DNA from: an uncultured Clostridia bacterium
GTDB lineage: Bacteria; Bacillota; Clostridia; Christensenellales; Borkfalkiaceae
Reading direction: 5' to 3'
DNA: 64,000 nt
Assembly: GCA_944368215.1 (NCBI GenBank)
Contig: CALVWX010000008.1
Coordinates: forward strand, 1-64,000
A program made the translations under genes and the position numbers. Below are positions 27,964 through 37,438 of the stretch, piece after piece; position 1 is the first letter of the stretch; the number at the start of each line of letters is the position of its first letter. Below the pieces are notes generated by a model. That model did not search any database and was not told the origin of the DNA. It worked only from the letters and a program-made list of their open reading frames with translations.

Positions 27964-28713
27964 TCAGATGAGGGCGTTATAAGCAGCGTATACGCCCGAC
28001 TGACTGTCGCCTGAGCTTACCGCATGGATGCTTCCGCGAAGTCTCTGACTTTCGGAAAGCCCTTCGTAAACGTCGTGCACCGCAGAAATTTTCTGCTCGG
28101 CAAGCTCCTCATAATCGACGAGAACGATATCGAGACCGCTGTAAAGGCGGAGCGTCATAGTGCTCGTCTGAGTAATATTGTCGTATGATGCTTCTACTCT
28201 TTCTACAATATTGCGCACGGTGCCGAAATAATTTTTAAAATAGCCGCAAACGCTCACCGCCGCGGGAAAAACCTGGTCGTCGACGGTCAACAAAACGTTG
28301 GGGCTGGAATCTGCGGGATTTATGTTTTCGCCGCGGACGCCCATGTAATTGCCGAAGCTGTCGTAAACATCGTATCCGCCAGAAGAATTTGCGCGGGCAT
28401 ATTGTTCGAGCCGCTCTTTGAGAACTATGTTGAGCGTGCAGGGATAAACCTTTTGATAACTTTCCACCGCCACGATTTCTCCGCCGACGCAGGAAGCTAT
28501 ATCATCGTCGCCGAGGAGCATAAGATTTTCACCCTTGAGCGCGTCAAGATTGCTTTTTGCCGCTTGATATTCGCCGTCGCCGCGCGAGGAATAATAAATG
28601 TATTCCACATTGACGTTTCTGACGGACATTATAACACCCACGCCGACGATTACCGCGACGCAGAACAGCAAAGTTAACACAACCGATACAATTTTTCTTA
28701 TGTAACCGTTCAT
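27964..28713 (-). CDS. ftsQ: Cell division protein FtsQ/DivIB
   Basis: Bitopic septum protein that regulates the FtsLB-FtsWI synthase complex. A short cytoplasmic basic N-terminus and one membrane helix (~8-30) are followed by a POTRA-like region (VRNVNVEYIYYSSRG...LKGENLMLLGDDDI) and a beta domain. 249 aa is normal. Primary sequence conservation in this family is low, and the position between murA and ftsA-ftsZ carries much of the call. It starts 5 nt after the murA stop. Confidence 0.9.
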   Translation of the reverse strand: MNGYIRKIVSVVLTLLFCVAVIVGVGVIMSVRNVNVEYIYYSSRGDGEYQAAKSNLDALKGENLMLLGDDDIASCVGGEIVAVESYQKVYPCTLNIVLKERLEQYARANSSGGYDVYDSFGNYMGVRGENINPADSSPNVLLTVDDQVFPAAVSVCGYFKNYFGTVRNIVERVEASYDNITQTSTMTLRLYSGLDIVLVDYEELAEQKISAVHDVYEGLSESQRLRGSIHAVSSGDSQSGVYAAYNALI

Positions 28714-28718
28714 AATTT

Positions 28719-29975
28719 TCAGATGCCGACGCGCTTTATTTTTGCGCCGAGAGATGAAAGTTTGTATTCGAAGCCGGCATAACCCCTGTCGATATGCGAA
28801 ATATCCAGGACTTCACTGTTGCCTTCGGCCGCAAGCGCCGCGATAACGAGCGCCGCGCCGCCCCTTAGATCATGAGCAACGACAGTTGCTCCCCTCAGCT
28901 TTTCGACGCCGCGCACAAAAGCGCTTCTGTCTACCACCGTTATGTCCGCGCCCATCCTCCGCAATTCGGGAACATATTTGAAGCGCGTCTCGAAGAGATT
29001 TTCGGTAATTATAGAATTGCCGCAACATACGGTGCACAGCGCAGTCATCTGGGCCTGGAGGTCGGTGGGAAAACCCGGATATGGCTGGGTTTCCACACTT
29101 TTTACCGAAACCGGCCGCCTGTCGCTTCTTATATATATTTTATCATTTTTTATGCGAAGTTTGCAACCGTTTTCCCTAAGTTTATGTAAAAGCGAACTGA
29201 GATTTTCGGCATTGACTCCTAAAAGTTCGACTTCTCCGCCGCACATGGCGGCCGCTATCAGAAAAGTGCCCGCCTCTATGCGGTCGGATATCGGCTGATA
29301 AACCGAGCCGCCGAGCTTTTCCACCCCTTCCACCACGACAGAACCTGTACCCGCGCCGACGACTTTGGCACCGAGCGAATTAAGAAAATTCTGAAGATCT
29401 TCAATTTCAGGCTCGCGGGCGGCATTTTTGATTATGGTTGTGCCCTTTGCCGTCACGGCGGCAAGCATTATATTTTCCGTCGCGCCGACGCTGGGACAGT
29501 CGAGCATTATTTCATTGCCCGTGAGCTTGTCGCACTGACATTCTATGTAGCCGTTTTTTTCCGAAATATTAACGCCCAGTCGTTTGAGGCCCGTAAGATG
29601 CAGGTCGACGGGACGGATACCTATGTCGCACCCTCCCGGGTAAGCGATTTTCGCCCTGCGGAAGCGGGAAATTACAGAACCGAGCAGAAAGACGGAAGAA
29701 CGCAGTTCGTGTGCGAGCGCGCGCGGAATTTCGCAGTTGTTCGCCGAAGAACTGTCTATAACCAAATCGTTCCCGCTGTAGGTTGTTTTGCAACCGAGAC
29801 ACGCGAGTATCTTTACCATGTTGCGCACGTCGGTTATGTCGGGAACGTTGAGCACTGTGACGGGCTCATCCGTAAGAACCGCCGCGGCCAAGATGGGGAG
29901 CACGGAGTTTTTCGCCGTCTGGACGCGCACGCTGCCTTCGAGGCGGCCTCCACCGTTTATTATGTACTTATCCAT
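28719..29975 (-). CDS. murA: UDP-N-acetylglucosamine 1-carboxyvinyltransferase
   Basis: First committed step of peptidoglycan synthesis: transfers enolpyruvate from PEP to UDP-GlcNAc. The substrate-binding K-N pair is in TAKNSVLPILAA, and the loop cysteine that reacts with fosfomycin is present in PGGCDIG, so sensitivity is predicted. The start at 29975 (MDKYIINGG) is supported by GGAG 5 nt upstream; a longer frame adds 14 unlikely residues. 418 aa. It takes the place where murG or murC often sits between ftsW and ftsQ. Confidence 0.96.
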   Translation of the reverse strand: MDKYIINGGGRLEGSVRVQTAKNSVLPILAAAVLTDEPVTVLNVPDITDVRNMVKILACLGCKTTYSGNDLVIDSSSANNCEIPRALAHELRSSVFLLGSVISRFRRAKIAYPGGCDIGIRPVDLHLTGLKRLGVNISEKNGYIECQCDKLTGNEIMLDCPSVGATENIMLAAVTAKGTTIIKNAAREPEIEDLQNFLNSLGAKVVGAGTGSVVVEGVEKLGGSVYQPISDRIEAGTFLIAAAMCGGEVELLGVNAENLSSLLHKLRENGCKLRIKNDKIYIRSDRRPVSVKSVETQPYPGFPTDLQAQMTALCTVCCGNSIITENLFETRFKYVPELRRMGADITVVDRSAFVRGVEKLRGATVVAHDLRGGAALVIAALAAEGNSEVLDISHIDRGYAGFEYKLSSLGAKIKRVGI

Positions 29976-30066
29976 ATTGACTCCGTTTATGTAAAATGCC
30001 GAGCAGCCCGAACGCAAAATCTTTCAGGCTGCTTCACTCTATTATATGGATTTCCCCTTTATCTTG

Positions 30067-31173
30067 TTAATTGTTGGCCGACACGTTGTACAAAACGCCC
30101 ATCGACGCCATGGTTATGATGAGCGAAGTGTTGCCGCTGCTGACCAACGGCAGAGGCAACCCCGTCGGCGGAATGGAGCCGCTGACGACGAAAGCGTTGA
30201 CTATAACCTGAATGCCGTAGACGAGGGTAATCCCCGCGGCGAGCAAAAAGCCGAACGGGTCCCTGCACCTCCGCGCAATGGCAATGCCGCGCCAGATTAT
30301 AAAAAGGCATACAGCAAAAAAAACGACCAGTCCGACAAAACCGAGCTCCTCACCCATTACCGACAATATGAAGTCGCTTTCGGCAAAAGGCAGAAAGCGG
30401 TATTTCTGCGTTGAATTGAAGAGCCCCACGCCGAACCACCCGCCGTTGCCGAGGGCGTACAGCGACTGTATGAGCTGATAGCCTTCGTCGCGCGGGGACG
30501 CCCACGGGTCGATAAAGGCGCTGAGGCGTTGCAGTCTGTAAGGTTCGAGCGCGATGAGCACGGGCACGGCGATTATGCACGGCACGAGCATGAAGGCAAA
30601 AGTTTTTATATTTGTGCCGCTCGAAAACACCATCGCAAGCATCAGAAGACCGACGCACATTGTTATGGACATATTCGGCTCGATAATAATCAGCACGCAC
30701 ATGGCGATACCGAGAATGAGGACGGGCGCAACCCCCTTTATCGTGCGCGAAGCGCCGTAATGCTTTGAAAAATGTGCTGCGGCGAAGAGCACAAACGCAT
30801 ACTTTGCAATTTCCGACGGCTGAATGGTAAACGAACCGAAGCCTATCCAGCGCGTTGCTCCGTAGTTTGTAACGCCCACGCCCGGCACGAAAACGAGTAC
30901 GAGCAACACGAGCGATAAAGCGGCGAGAGGAATTTTAAGCGGTATAAGTTTTTTATAGGGAATAAACGCCATGGCCGCCATTGCTACGAGACCGATAACG
31001 GCGCCGATTATCTGTTTATTGACAAAATAGAACTCGTCGCCGTACTGAACGCGCCCCACATACGAGCTTGCCGAATAAATCATGACGCACCCGAACACAG
31101 CCATTCCCGCCACGCAGACGAGCAAAGGAACGTCGCCCGCCTTTTTCGGCTTTTCGAACAATTTATTTTTCAT
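30067..31173 (-). CDS. ftsW: SEDS peptidoglycan glycosyltransferase FtsW
   Basis: Polytopic membrane enzyme that polymerises lipid II at the septum with its partner class B PBP (34913-36652). About ten hydrophobic helices are visible. Typical SEDS stretches include GATRWIGFGSFTIQPSEIAKY, EPNMSIT and the C-terminal PTGLPLPLVSSGNTS. The chosen ATG at 31173 lies inside the end of murD and has AAGG upstream, giving 368 aa; longer frames would overlap murD more. RodA and SpoVE are relatives, but the dcw position favours FtsW/SpoVE. Confidence 0.94.
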   Translation of the reverse strand: MKNKLFEKPKKAGDVPLLVCVAGMAVFGCVMIYSASSYVGRVQYGDEFYFVNKQIIGAVIGLVAMAAMAFIPYKKLIPLKIPLAALSLVLLVLVFVPGVGVTNYGATRWIGFGSFTIQPSEIAKYAFVLFAAAHFSKHYGASRTIKGVAPVLILGIAMCVLIIIEPNMSITMCVGLLMLAMVFSSGTNIKTFAFMLVPCIIAVPVLIALEPYRLQRLSAFIDPWASPRDEGYQLIQSLYALGNGGWFGVGLFNSTQKYRFLPFAESDFILSVMGEELGFVGLVVFFAVCLFIIWRGIAIARRCRDPFGFLLAAGITLVYGIQVIVNAFVVSGSIPPTGLPLPLVSSGNTSLIITMASMGVLYNVSANN

Positions 31174-32515
31174 CGGCGAAGCCTTGCACGAGTTTAACAA
31201 AAACGTCGCCGCGCTCTTCGTAATTGGCAAATTCGTCAAAACTCGAACTTGCCGGGCTCAAAAGAACGCATTGTCCGCTCACGGCGCAACTTTTTGCCAG
31301 TATGACGGCGTCGGAAAACTTCCGGCAGAGGGAAAAGGACATAAACCCGCACTCGAGCGCGGCGCCCAGCATTTTGTAACGGTTTTCGCCGTAAATGACG
31401 GCGTGAATAACCCTGCTCTTTTTTAATCCCGCGAACAAAGGAGCGTAGTCGTACCCCTTATCCTTGCCGCCGAGCAGAATTATAGTGGGCGCCGTCATGC
31501 TCTCCACCGCTTTTAAGGCGGCGTCGACGTTGGTACCCTTGCTGTCGTTTATGTAAACTACCCCGTTTACTTCGCCGGCATTTTCAATTCTGTGCCTGAC
31601 CCCCCTGAACGAACAGAGCGACTGCGACACCTGCGCATCGTCCAGCCCGAACACCTCCGCAACGGCGACGGCCGCAAGAGCGTTGTATACGTTATGTTCT
31701 CCGCCCACCGCCATGTCGCGGCAGGCAAACAACCTTTTGCCCATATAGCATATGCAGCCCTCTTCTACATACGCACCCTCTACCCTGCGCTTTGCCGAAA
31801 ACCACACCACTTTTGCCCGCGTGAGAGACGCAAAAGCGCGCACGCGCTCGTCGTCGTAATTTAAAACGGCATACTCGCTTTCGCGCAGACCCCGCACGAG
31901 CTTACTCTTTAAAAAGACATAATTTTCCATGTTGTAATGGCGGTTAAGATGATCTTCGGTTATATTTGTTACGACAGCGACGTGCGGGCGCAGACCCGAG
32001 AGCGTTTCGAGCTGGAATGAAGAAATTTCAATGACGGCGAAATCGTCGAAGCCGAGAGTTTCGACTTCGTCCAGAGTGGGCAGTCCGATGTTCCCGCAGG
32101 CGACACTGTTCTTGCCGCAGTCGGAGAGCATTTTATCTATCATTGAGACGGTAGTCGTCTTGCCGTTGGTGCCCGTAACGGCCACGGCGGTGGCGCGGAG
32201 ATACTGCGAGGCGAGCTCTTCTTCGCCTATTATGAGCTTACCCGCGCGCCTGAAGGCGACGGGCAGGGAGTTATCTATGGGAATTCCCGGACTTAAAACC
32301 AGAACGTCGCAAAGCCTGACGGCATCTGCAAACGTTTCGGCGGTAACTTCGGTTGCGCCGAGCGCGACGAGGTCGTCGGCGGCGCGCCTTACGTTGTCGC
32401 CGATTACGTCGTCATAGATATAGACGTCCGCCCCGCGGGCAAGCAAAAAGCGGGCGCTCGCCTGACCGGATTTGGAGATGCCCGCCACTAAAAATTTCTG
32501 ACCTTTAAAATACAT
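31163..32515 (-). CDS. murD: UDP-N-acetylmuramoyl-L-alanine-D-glutamate ligase
   Basis: Adds D-glutamate to the peptidoglycan precursor. An N-terminal Rossmann domain (FLVAGISKSGQASARFL) is followed by the ATP loop VTGTNGKTTTVSM and the C-terminal ligase domain (NDSKGTNVDAALKAVES, LLGGKDKG). 450 aa is normal. It begins 6 nt after mraY and ends 11 nt inside the start of ftsW. The D-glutamate it uses would come from MurI, whose gene lies just upstream of the cluster. Confidence 0.96.
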   Translation of the reverse strand: MYFKGQKFLVAGISKSGQASARFLLARGADVYIYDDVIGDNVRRAADDLVALGATEVTAETFADAVRLCDVLVLSPGIPIDNSLPVAFRRAGKLIIGEEELASQYLRATAVAVTGTNGKTTTVSMIDKMLSDCGKNSVACGNIGLPTLDEVETLGFDDFAVIEISSFQLETLSGLRPHVAVVTNITEDHLNRHYNMENYVFLKSKLVRGLRESEYAVLNYDDERVRAFASLTRAKVVWFSAKRRVEGAYVEEGCICYMGKRLFACRDMAVGGEHNVYNALAAVAVAEVFGLDDAQVSQSLCSFRGVRHRIENAGEVNGVVYINDSKGTNVDAALKAVESMTAPTIILLGGKDKGYDYAPLFAGLKKSRVIHAVIYGENRYKMLGAALECGFMSFSLCRKFSDAVILAKSCAVSGQCVLLSPASSSFDEFANYEERGDVFVKLVQGFADEK

Positions 32516-32521
32516 TTTACC

Positions 32522-33463
32522 TCACACAAATATCAGACAGATTATTCCGACGAGCGAGGTTATTACAAAATATACATATGAAATTTTGCTTTCGGCATAG
32601 CCCTTCATCTGAAAATGATGATGAATGGGCGCCATTAAAAATACCCTGCGCTTCGTCCTTTTATAATATATTACCTGAATGATGACGGATATGCCTGAGA
32701 GTACGAACATTATTCCGAGAACGGGAATATATAGAACATTGCCGGAAAATACCGAAAGGCAGGATATGAGTCCTCCGAGCGCGAGGGAACCCGTATCCCC
32801 CATAAAAACGCTCGCCTTGCTGCAGTTAAAAATCAGGAAAGCCGCCAGCGCGCCGACGGCGGAGAAGGCAACAAGTTCTCCCCCTCCGCCCGTAACCGAA
32901 AGCATGGCGCCGAAAAACGCGAGATACGCCATGGACGTACCTCCCGCAAGGCCGTCCAGCCCGTCGGTGAGATTGACGCAGTTGACGGTTGCAATGAATA
33001 CGAAAATTACGAGAGGTATTACTCCCCAGCCTATATCAAAGCTCAATCCGCCGCCGAACGGAATGTTTACCGCCGTAATGCCGTTAACGTAACAGTAAAC
33101 GGCGGCGATAACGGCAATGGCGAGCTGAAAAATTATCTTCTGATAGGGTCTGAGCCCCTGATTATCCCTGCGGTGTATTTTTAAAAAATCATCCAGAAAA
33201 CCGACGACGGCAAAGCCCGCGGTTATTGCGAGCGTTAAATTTATTCTGTTGTTTGGAAATGTACAAAATATAAAACTTGCGATTATTATCGCCGCGGTAA
33301 AGGCCAGCCCGCCCATCGTTGGCGTGCCGCTTTTGGAGGCGTGTTCTTTTACATACGATAAAATGTACTGCCCCGCTTTGAGCCTCTTTAAAAGAGGAAG
33401 CAACGCGGCCGTCAGAAGGAGCGATAGCCCGAACGAGGCGAGTATGCAGCAGAGATAATTCAC
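32522..33463 (-). CDS. mraY: Phospho-N-acetylmuramoyl-pentapeptide transferase
   Basis: Integral membrane enzyme that makes lipid I from UDP-MurNAc-pentapeptide and undecaprenyl phosphate. About ten helices are seen. The motifs SKSGTPTMGGLAF, FLDDFLK (metal-binding DD), NCVNLTDGLDGLAGG and FMGDTGSLALGG are all present, as is the MAPIHHHFQ histidine run near the end. 313 aa is normal for Bacillota. It overlaps murE by 4 nt. Confidence 0.97.
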   Translation of the reverse strand: MNYLCCILASFGLSLLLTAALLPLLKRLKAGQYILSYVKEHASKSGTPTMGGLAFTAAIIIASFIFCTFPNNRINLTLAITAGFAVVGFLDDFLKIHRRDNQGLRPYQKIIFQLAIAVIAAVYCYVNGITAVNIPFGGGLSFDIGWGVIPLVIFVFIATVNCVNLTDGLDGLAGGTSMAYLAFFGAMLSVTGGGGELVAFSAVGALAAFLIFNCSKASVFMGDTGSLALGGLISCLSVFSGNVLYIPVLGIMFVLSGISVIIQVIYYKRTKRRVFLMAPIHHHFQMKGYAESKISYVYFVITSLVGIICLIFV

Positions 33464-34920
33464 TTTAAATTGTCCAGAATCTTTTTGATTATCATATTGT
33501 CGTTATAGCTGTGTTTTATACCCATTATCTCCTGATAAGTTTCGCCGCCCTTGCCCGCAACGAGCAGAATGTCGCCGCTTTTCAGAAGATTGACGGCATA
33601 TTCCGTTGCCATCTCCCTGTCGCTTATCGTTACGTAAGGCGTGCCGATTTTCTGTATGCCGGGTTCTATGCAACTGATTATATCGTATGCGTCTTCATAG
33701 CGCGGATTATCCGAAGTGACTATGAGAAAATCGGCATTTTTTGCCGCCGCTTCACCCATGAGCGGGCGCTTGGACGCATCGCGGTTGCCTCCGCAGCCGA
33801 ACAGACAATAAAGTTTTCCGTCGCATAGTTTTTTGAGCGAGGACAGCGATTTTTCCAGTCCGTCGGGAGTATGCGCAAAATCGACGAAAATGCTCGCGCC
33901 GTTGTAAGTCGCCACCCTCTCGAGCCTGCCGGTCACCCCCTTCAAATCGGCCAGCCCCTTGGCTATGACGCCGATAGTGACGCCGAGCGCGTGCGCGCAC
34001 GTCGCAGCGGCGAGCGCATTGTAGACATTATGTATGCCCGGCATATTGAGGCGAATATCGTACAGCTCGTCGCTGATATTTATGACAAAATCCGAACCGT
34101 CGATATTCTCCGACAGGTCTATGGCAAAAGTATCCGCAGGATTTTCAAGCCCGTAACTTTTTACGGCGGAACAACTTCCGGCGAGCTTGGCGCCGAAGGC
34201 GTCGTCCGAATTGAGCACGGCGAGGGAGCACCTGCCCTTTTCGAACAGCTTTGCCTTTGCGGCGGCGTACTCATCCATGTCGACGAAAAAGTCAAGATGG
34301 TCCTGCGTGAGGTTGGTGAAGATCCCCGCCGCAAATTGTATGCCGTCAACTTTTCCGAACCACAGCGCGTGCGCGGAAACCTCCATAAACACGTATTTTA
34401 CGCCGCTGTTTGCCATATCGGCTAAAATGCAGTGCAAAAACACGGGGTCGGGAGTGGTAAGTTCGGGAGAAATAAATTTATCGCCGTAGCTTATGCCGAG
34501 CGTGCCTATCACTCCAGTGCTGTCGCCGTTTGCATCGAATATTGATTTGAGCATATAAGTTGTCGTCGTCTTGCCGTTGGTGCCCGTCACCCCCACTATG
34601 CTGAGTTTTTTATCGGCATATCCGTAAAAGGCGCGGGCGAGCGGGGCGATTGCCGCCCTGCCGTCTTCAACAATGACCTGCGGAACATCCACGTCGAGCG
34701 GCCGCTGACAGATTATTGCGCATGCTCCCTTCCCGCAAGCTTCTTCGGCATAGGCGTGCGAGTCTGCGCGCTCGCCTTCATAGCACACAAACAGCTCTCC
34801 GTTGTGCAGTTTGCGGCTGTCAGTACATATTCCGGTAACATCTACGCGGACATCGCCTATAATTTTTTTATATTTCACACCATCCAGTATCTGACAGAGT
34901 TTCATATCTTTCTCACTCAA
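33460..34920 (-). CDS. murE: UDP-MurNAc-tripeptide synthetase, meso-DAP type
   Basis: Adds the third amino acid of the stem peptide. The ATP loop is GVTGTNGKTTTTYML. The substrate-specificity motif reads DNPR (TSDNPRYED), the form used for meso-diaminopimelate, so the wall is predicted to be DAP-type rather than lysine-type. The carbamylated-lysine region follows the usual pattern. 486 aa is normal. It overlaps the PBP gene by 8 nt and mraY by 4 nt. murF was not found in the window. Confidence 0.96.
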   Translation of the reverse strand: MSEKDMKLCQILDGVKYKKIIGDVRVDVTGICTDSRKLHNGELFVCYEGERADSHAYAEEACGKGACAIICQRPLDVDVPQVIVEDGRAAIAPLARAFYGYADKKLSIVGVTGTNGKTTTTYMLKSIFDANGDSTGVIGTLGISYGDKFISPELTTPDPVFLHCILADMANSGVKYVFMEVSAHALWFGKVDGIQFAAGIFTNLTQDHLDFFVDMDEYAAAKAKLFEKGRCSLAVLNSDDAFGAKLAGSCSAVKSYGLENPADTFAIDLSENIDGSDFVINISDELYDIRLNMPGIHNVYNALAAATCAHALGVTIGVIAKGLADLKGVTGRLERVATYNGASIFVDFAHTPDGLEKSLSSLKKLCDGKLYCLFGCGGNRDASKRPLMGEAAAKNADFLIVTSDNPRYEDAYDIISCIEPGIQKIGTPYVTISDREMATEYAVNLLKSGDILLVAGKGGETYQEIMGIKHSYNDNMIIKKILDNLK

Positions 34921-36652
34921 AAGGTTTTATATTTTTTATTGCAATAATATCTTCAAAAATGTTTTTAGCCACCGGCGCGGCGACCGTACTGCCGTAGTAT
35001 GCGCCCTGAGGCTCGTCGACTATGACGAGAGCGAGGTACTGCGGGTCGTCCGCAGGGAAGAAACCGACGAAAGACGACACATATTTGCCCGAGGCAACAG
35101 CGCCGTTTTCATATTTCTGCGCCGTGCCCGTCTTGCCGGCAACGCGGTAACCTTCTATATAAGCGTGCTTGCCGCTGCCCTCCTTCACCACGCCTTCGAG
35201 CATCCGGCAGAGCATGGCGGAAGCATCTTCGCTGATAGTTTTATTTTTTAAAATCGGTACGTTTTCTTCCGTGACGGAACCGTCGGAAGATACGACGCTC
35301 TTCAAAAGGCGGGGCACATAGTAGTTGCCGCCGTTTACCGCCGATGCTACGGCGCATGCGAGCTGAAGCCCGGTCACCGCAACGGTCTGGCCGAAACCTA
35401 TGCGCGCGAGGTCGCAGTCGCGGACAAGCGACTGCGGAACGAGCATGCCTAAAGCTTCGCCGGCAAAATCTATGCCCGTGACGTTGCCCAGCCCGAACGC
35501 CGTCAGATAATCGTAAAAGGTTTGTTTGCCAAGCGCGAGGGCGATATCCGTAAAACACGGGTTGCAGCTGTTGTTGAGCGCCTGCGCCAGCGTCTGGTTT
35601 GAATGTTTGCCGTTCGCGTGGTCAGACCAGCATTTTATCGTAGTTCCGTCCACCGAACGGGTACGGCTGCCGTTGAAGACGTGCGAAGGCGAAAACGCCG
35701 CAGCGTTTCCGTTAAGGTATTCCTGCAGATCGGCCGCCGCCGTCAGCACTTTGAACGTTGAACCGGGCTCGTAAATGTCGCAGACTATTGAATTGCGCGA
35801 AAGCGCGTTTAAAGTCTGCATGTCGTCCCTCGGGACGTCATTTAAATCATACGACGGATAATTTACCATGGCGAGCACGTCAAAATTCGAAGGGTCGAGC
35901 ACTATACACGACACACTTTTAGCGCCGGAAGACTGATAAACTTCGCGCATTGACTGTTCGGCCGCAAGCTGAATTTCAATATCTATCGTCAGTCTGATGC
36001 TGTCACCGTCCGTCGCGCTCCGGTACACTATGTTGGTATTTTCCGTCTCGTTCCCGACTATATCGGTGGTATACATTATCTGGCCGTTTGTTCCGCCGAG
36101 GACGGAATCGTAAATTTTTTCGAGTCCCGAAAGGCCGAGCCCGTCGCTCGACGTGAATCCGAGCACCTGACACAGCGCTTCACCGTAGGAATAAACGCGC
36201 GTGTTATCCTTCGAATAATAAATACCGGGAATATCGCAGGCTATGAGCTTTTCTATGAGAGCGCCGTCGGCCTGCCGTGCAACGGTTATTTCGGAAACGT
36301 TGCCTTTGGTAAGTTTTTCATAAAGACTGCCTTCATCCACACCGAAAATTCCGGAAAGGACGCCTGCGGCGTAGCTCTTATCCGCGACGGAGTTGGGCCG
36401 CGCAAAGACGCTGTATGTGGTCAGATTGCCGGCGAGCAACTGGCCGTTGCGGTCGTATATGCAGCCGCGCGACGCCACGACGGGGATTTCCCTGTTCCAC
36501 TGGTCGGTCGCGCGGAGTACAAGCTCGTCGCCCCAAATGACCTGAATATAGAAAAACCGAGCGATAATTATGCAAAAAATAAAGGTTATTGCCAGTATGA
36601 CTGACAATAACCTCTTTTGTAAAACTGTTAGGGAAAATAGTTTGTTTTTAAT
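34913..36652 (-). CDS. Class B penicillin-binding protein (SpoVD/FtsI type), probable ATT start
   Basis: Septal transpeptidase that works with FtsW. One N-terminal membrane helix, a dimerisation/pedestal region, and the transpeptidase domain with the motifs S-T-F-K (PGSTFKVLTA), S-C-N (NNSCNP) and K-T-G (GKTGTAQ). No C-terminal PASTA repeat is visible, which separates it from full SpoVD. No ATG or GTG start fits. A TTG at 36607 has a poor site (AAGAGG only 3 nt away) and would remove the basic residues before the membrane helix. An in-frame ATT at 36650-36652 lies 8 nt after a perfect AAGGAG and adds a natural basic leader (KNKLFSLTVLQKR). About 579 aa. Confidence 0.93.
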   Translation of the reverse strand: MKNKLFSLTVLQKRLLSVILAITFIFCIIIARFFYIQVIWGDELVLRATDQWNREIPVVASRGCIYDRNGQLLAGNLTTYSVFARPNSVADKSYAAGVLSGIFGVDEGSLYEKLTKGNVSEITVARQADGALIEKLIACDIPGIYYSKDNTRVYSYGEALCQVLGFTSSDGLGLSGLEKIYDSVLGGTNGQIMYTTDIVGNETENTNIVYRSATDGDSIRLTIDIEIQLAAEQSMREVYQSSGAKSVSCIVLDPSNFDVLAMVNYPSYDLNDVPRDDMQTLNALSRNSIVCDIYEPGSTFKVLTAAADLQEYLNGNAAAFSPSHVFNGSRTRSVDGTTIKCWSDHANGKHSNQTLAQALNNSCNPCFTDIALALGKQTFYDYLTAFGLGNVTGIDFAGEALGMLVPQSLVRDCDLARIGFGQTVAVTGLQLACAVASAVNGGNYYVPRLLKSVVSSDGSVTEENVPILKNKTISEDASAMLCRMLEGVVKEGSGKHAYIEGYRVAGKTGTAQKYENGAVASGKYVSSFVGFFPADDPQYLALVIVDEPQGAYYGSTVAAPVAKNIFEDIIAIKNIKPFE

Positions 36653-36664
36653 TTTTAAATCTCC

Positions 36665-37414
36665 TTAAAGAAGGGTCAGGCCGTGCGTCTGGGCATAGAG
36701 CGCAATGTTTTCCATGCTCGTGGCCGCCTGAATCTGCGAATTGACTTCCGAGAGCATTTCGCGGGCAGCCGTCACGCCGTCCTGTATAACGCTGAGCTCG
36801 CTGTTGAGACCTGCGATTACCGCCGAGTTGACTATCACGAGAATGAAAAGCGCAACAACCACGCTTATGAAGGTGGCGATTATCACCTTTTCGCGCTTGC
36901 CCAAAATATGGCTTTCGCTCTCTTCGGCGGCCTTTGTCTTTGTAATCAGTCTGTCGCTTTCTGCGAGCGTCTTATACTGTATGGTAGTGCTCGTAGGGCG
37001 AAGGTCTTCGTCTTCGATGTCGTCTGCAGCGACCGAAGGAGCTTCGGTCGCAACAATGCGGCGCTGATTGATTGCGCTGTCGGCGCGGAAGATATCGGCA
37101 TCGGCGCGGGCGTTTGTGACAAAATACGACTGCGCGTTCTGTTCGGGACGAACGATATTCTGCGCAGTCTGCGCGGGGCGGCTCTGCTGAACGGGCTGCT
37201 GCGCTGGGCGCAGTATGCTCGTACGGTTGACTTCAGCAGTCTGCTCCGACTTTTCGGGCGCAACTACCCCCCCCCTGACCTCGTTGATATTGAGTTCGGG
37301 ATCTATAAGCCTCTTGTATTTTTCCTTGATCTGCGAATTATGCAATTCATCCGCAGACATTTCGGATTGCTTTTGTAAAATTTGCCTATCAAGTACGGGG
37401 GTTGCGACTGCCAT
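36665..37414 (-). CDS. ftsL: FtsL-like bitopic division protein with long cytoplasmic region
   Basis: By position (between rsmH and the septal PBP) this is the FtsL slot. One membrane helix lies at residues ~177-198. A short heptad-like segment follows outside the membrane (SELSVIQDGVTAAREMLSEVNSQIQ), as in FtsL/DivIC proteins. Unusual is the ~175-residue cytoplasmic part, with a Q/P-rich stretch (RPAQQPVQQSRPAQ) and an acidic patch; standard FtsL has ~30-50 residues there. The start at 37414 is fixed by AAGGAG 8 nt upstream; a GTG three codons earlier overlaps that site. 249 aa. Function is inferred from context, not from strong similarity. Confidence 0.75.
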   Translation of the reverse strand: MAVATPVLDRQILQKQSEMSADELHNSQIKEKYKRLIDPELNINEVRGGVVAPEKSEQTAEVNRTSILRPAQQPVQQSRPAQTAQNIVRPEQNAQSYFVTNARADADIFRADSAINQRRIVATEAPSVAADDIEDEDLRPTSTTIQYKTLAESDRLITKTKAAEESESHILGKREKVIIATFISVVVALFILVIVNSAVIAGLNSELSVIQDGVTAAREMLSEVNSQIQAATSMENIALYAQTHGLTLL

Positions 37415-37438
37415 ATTTTTCACTCCTTATCGCATAAA

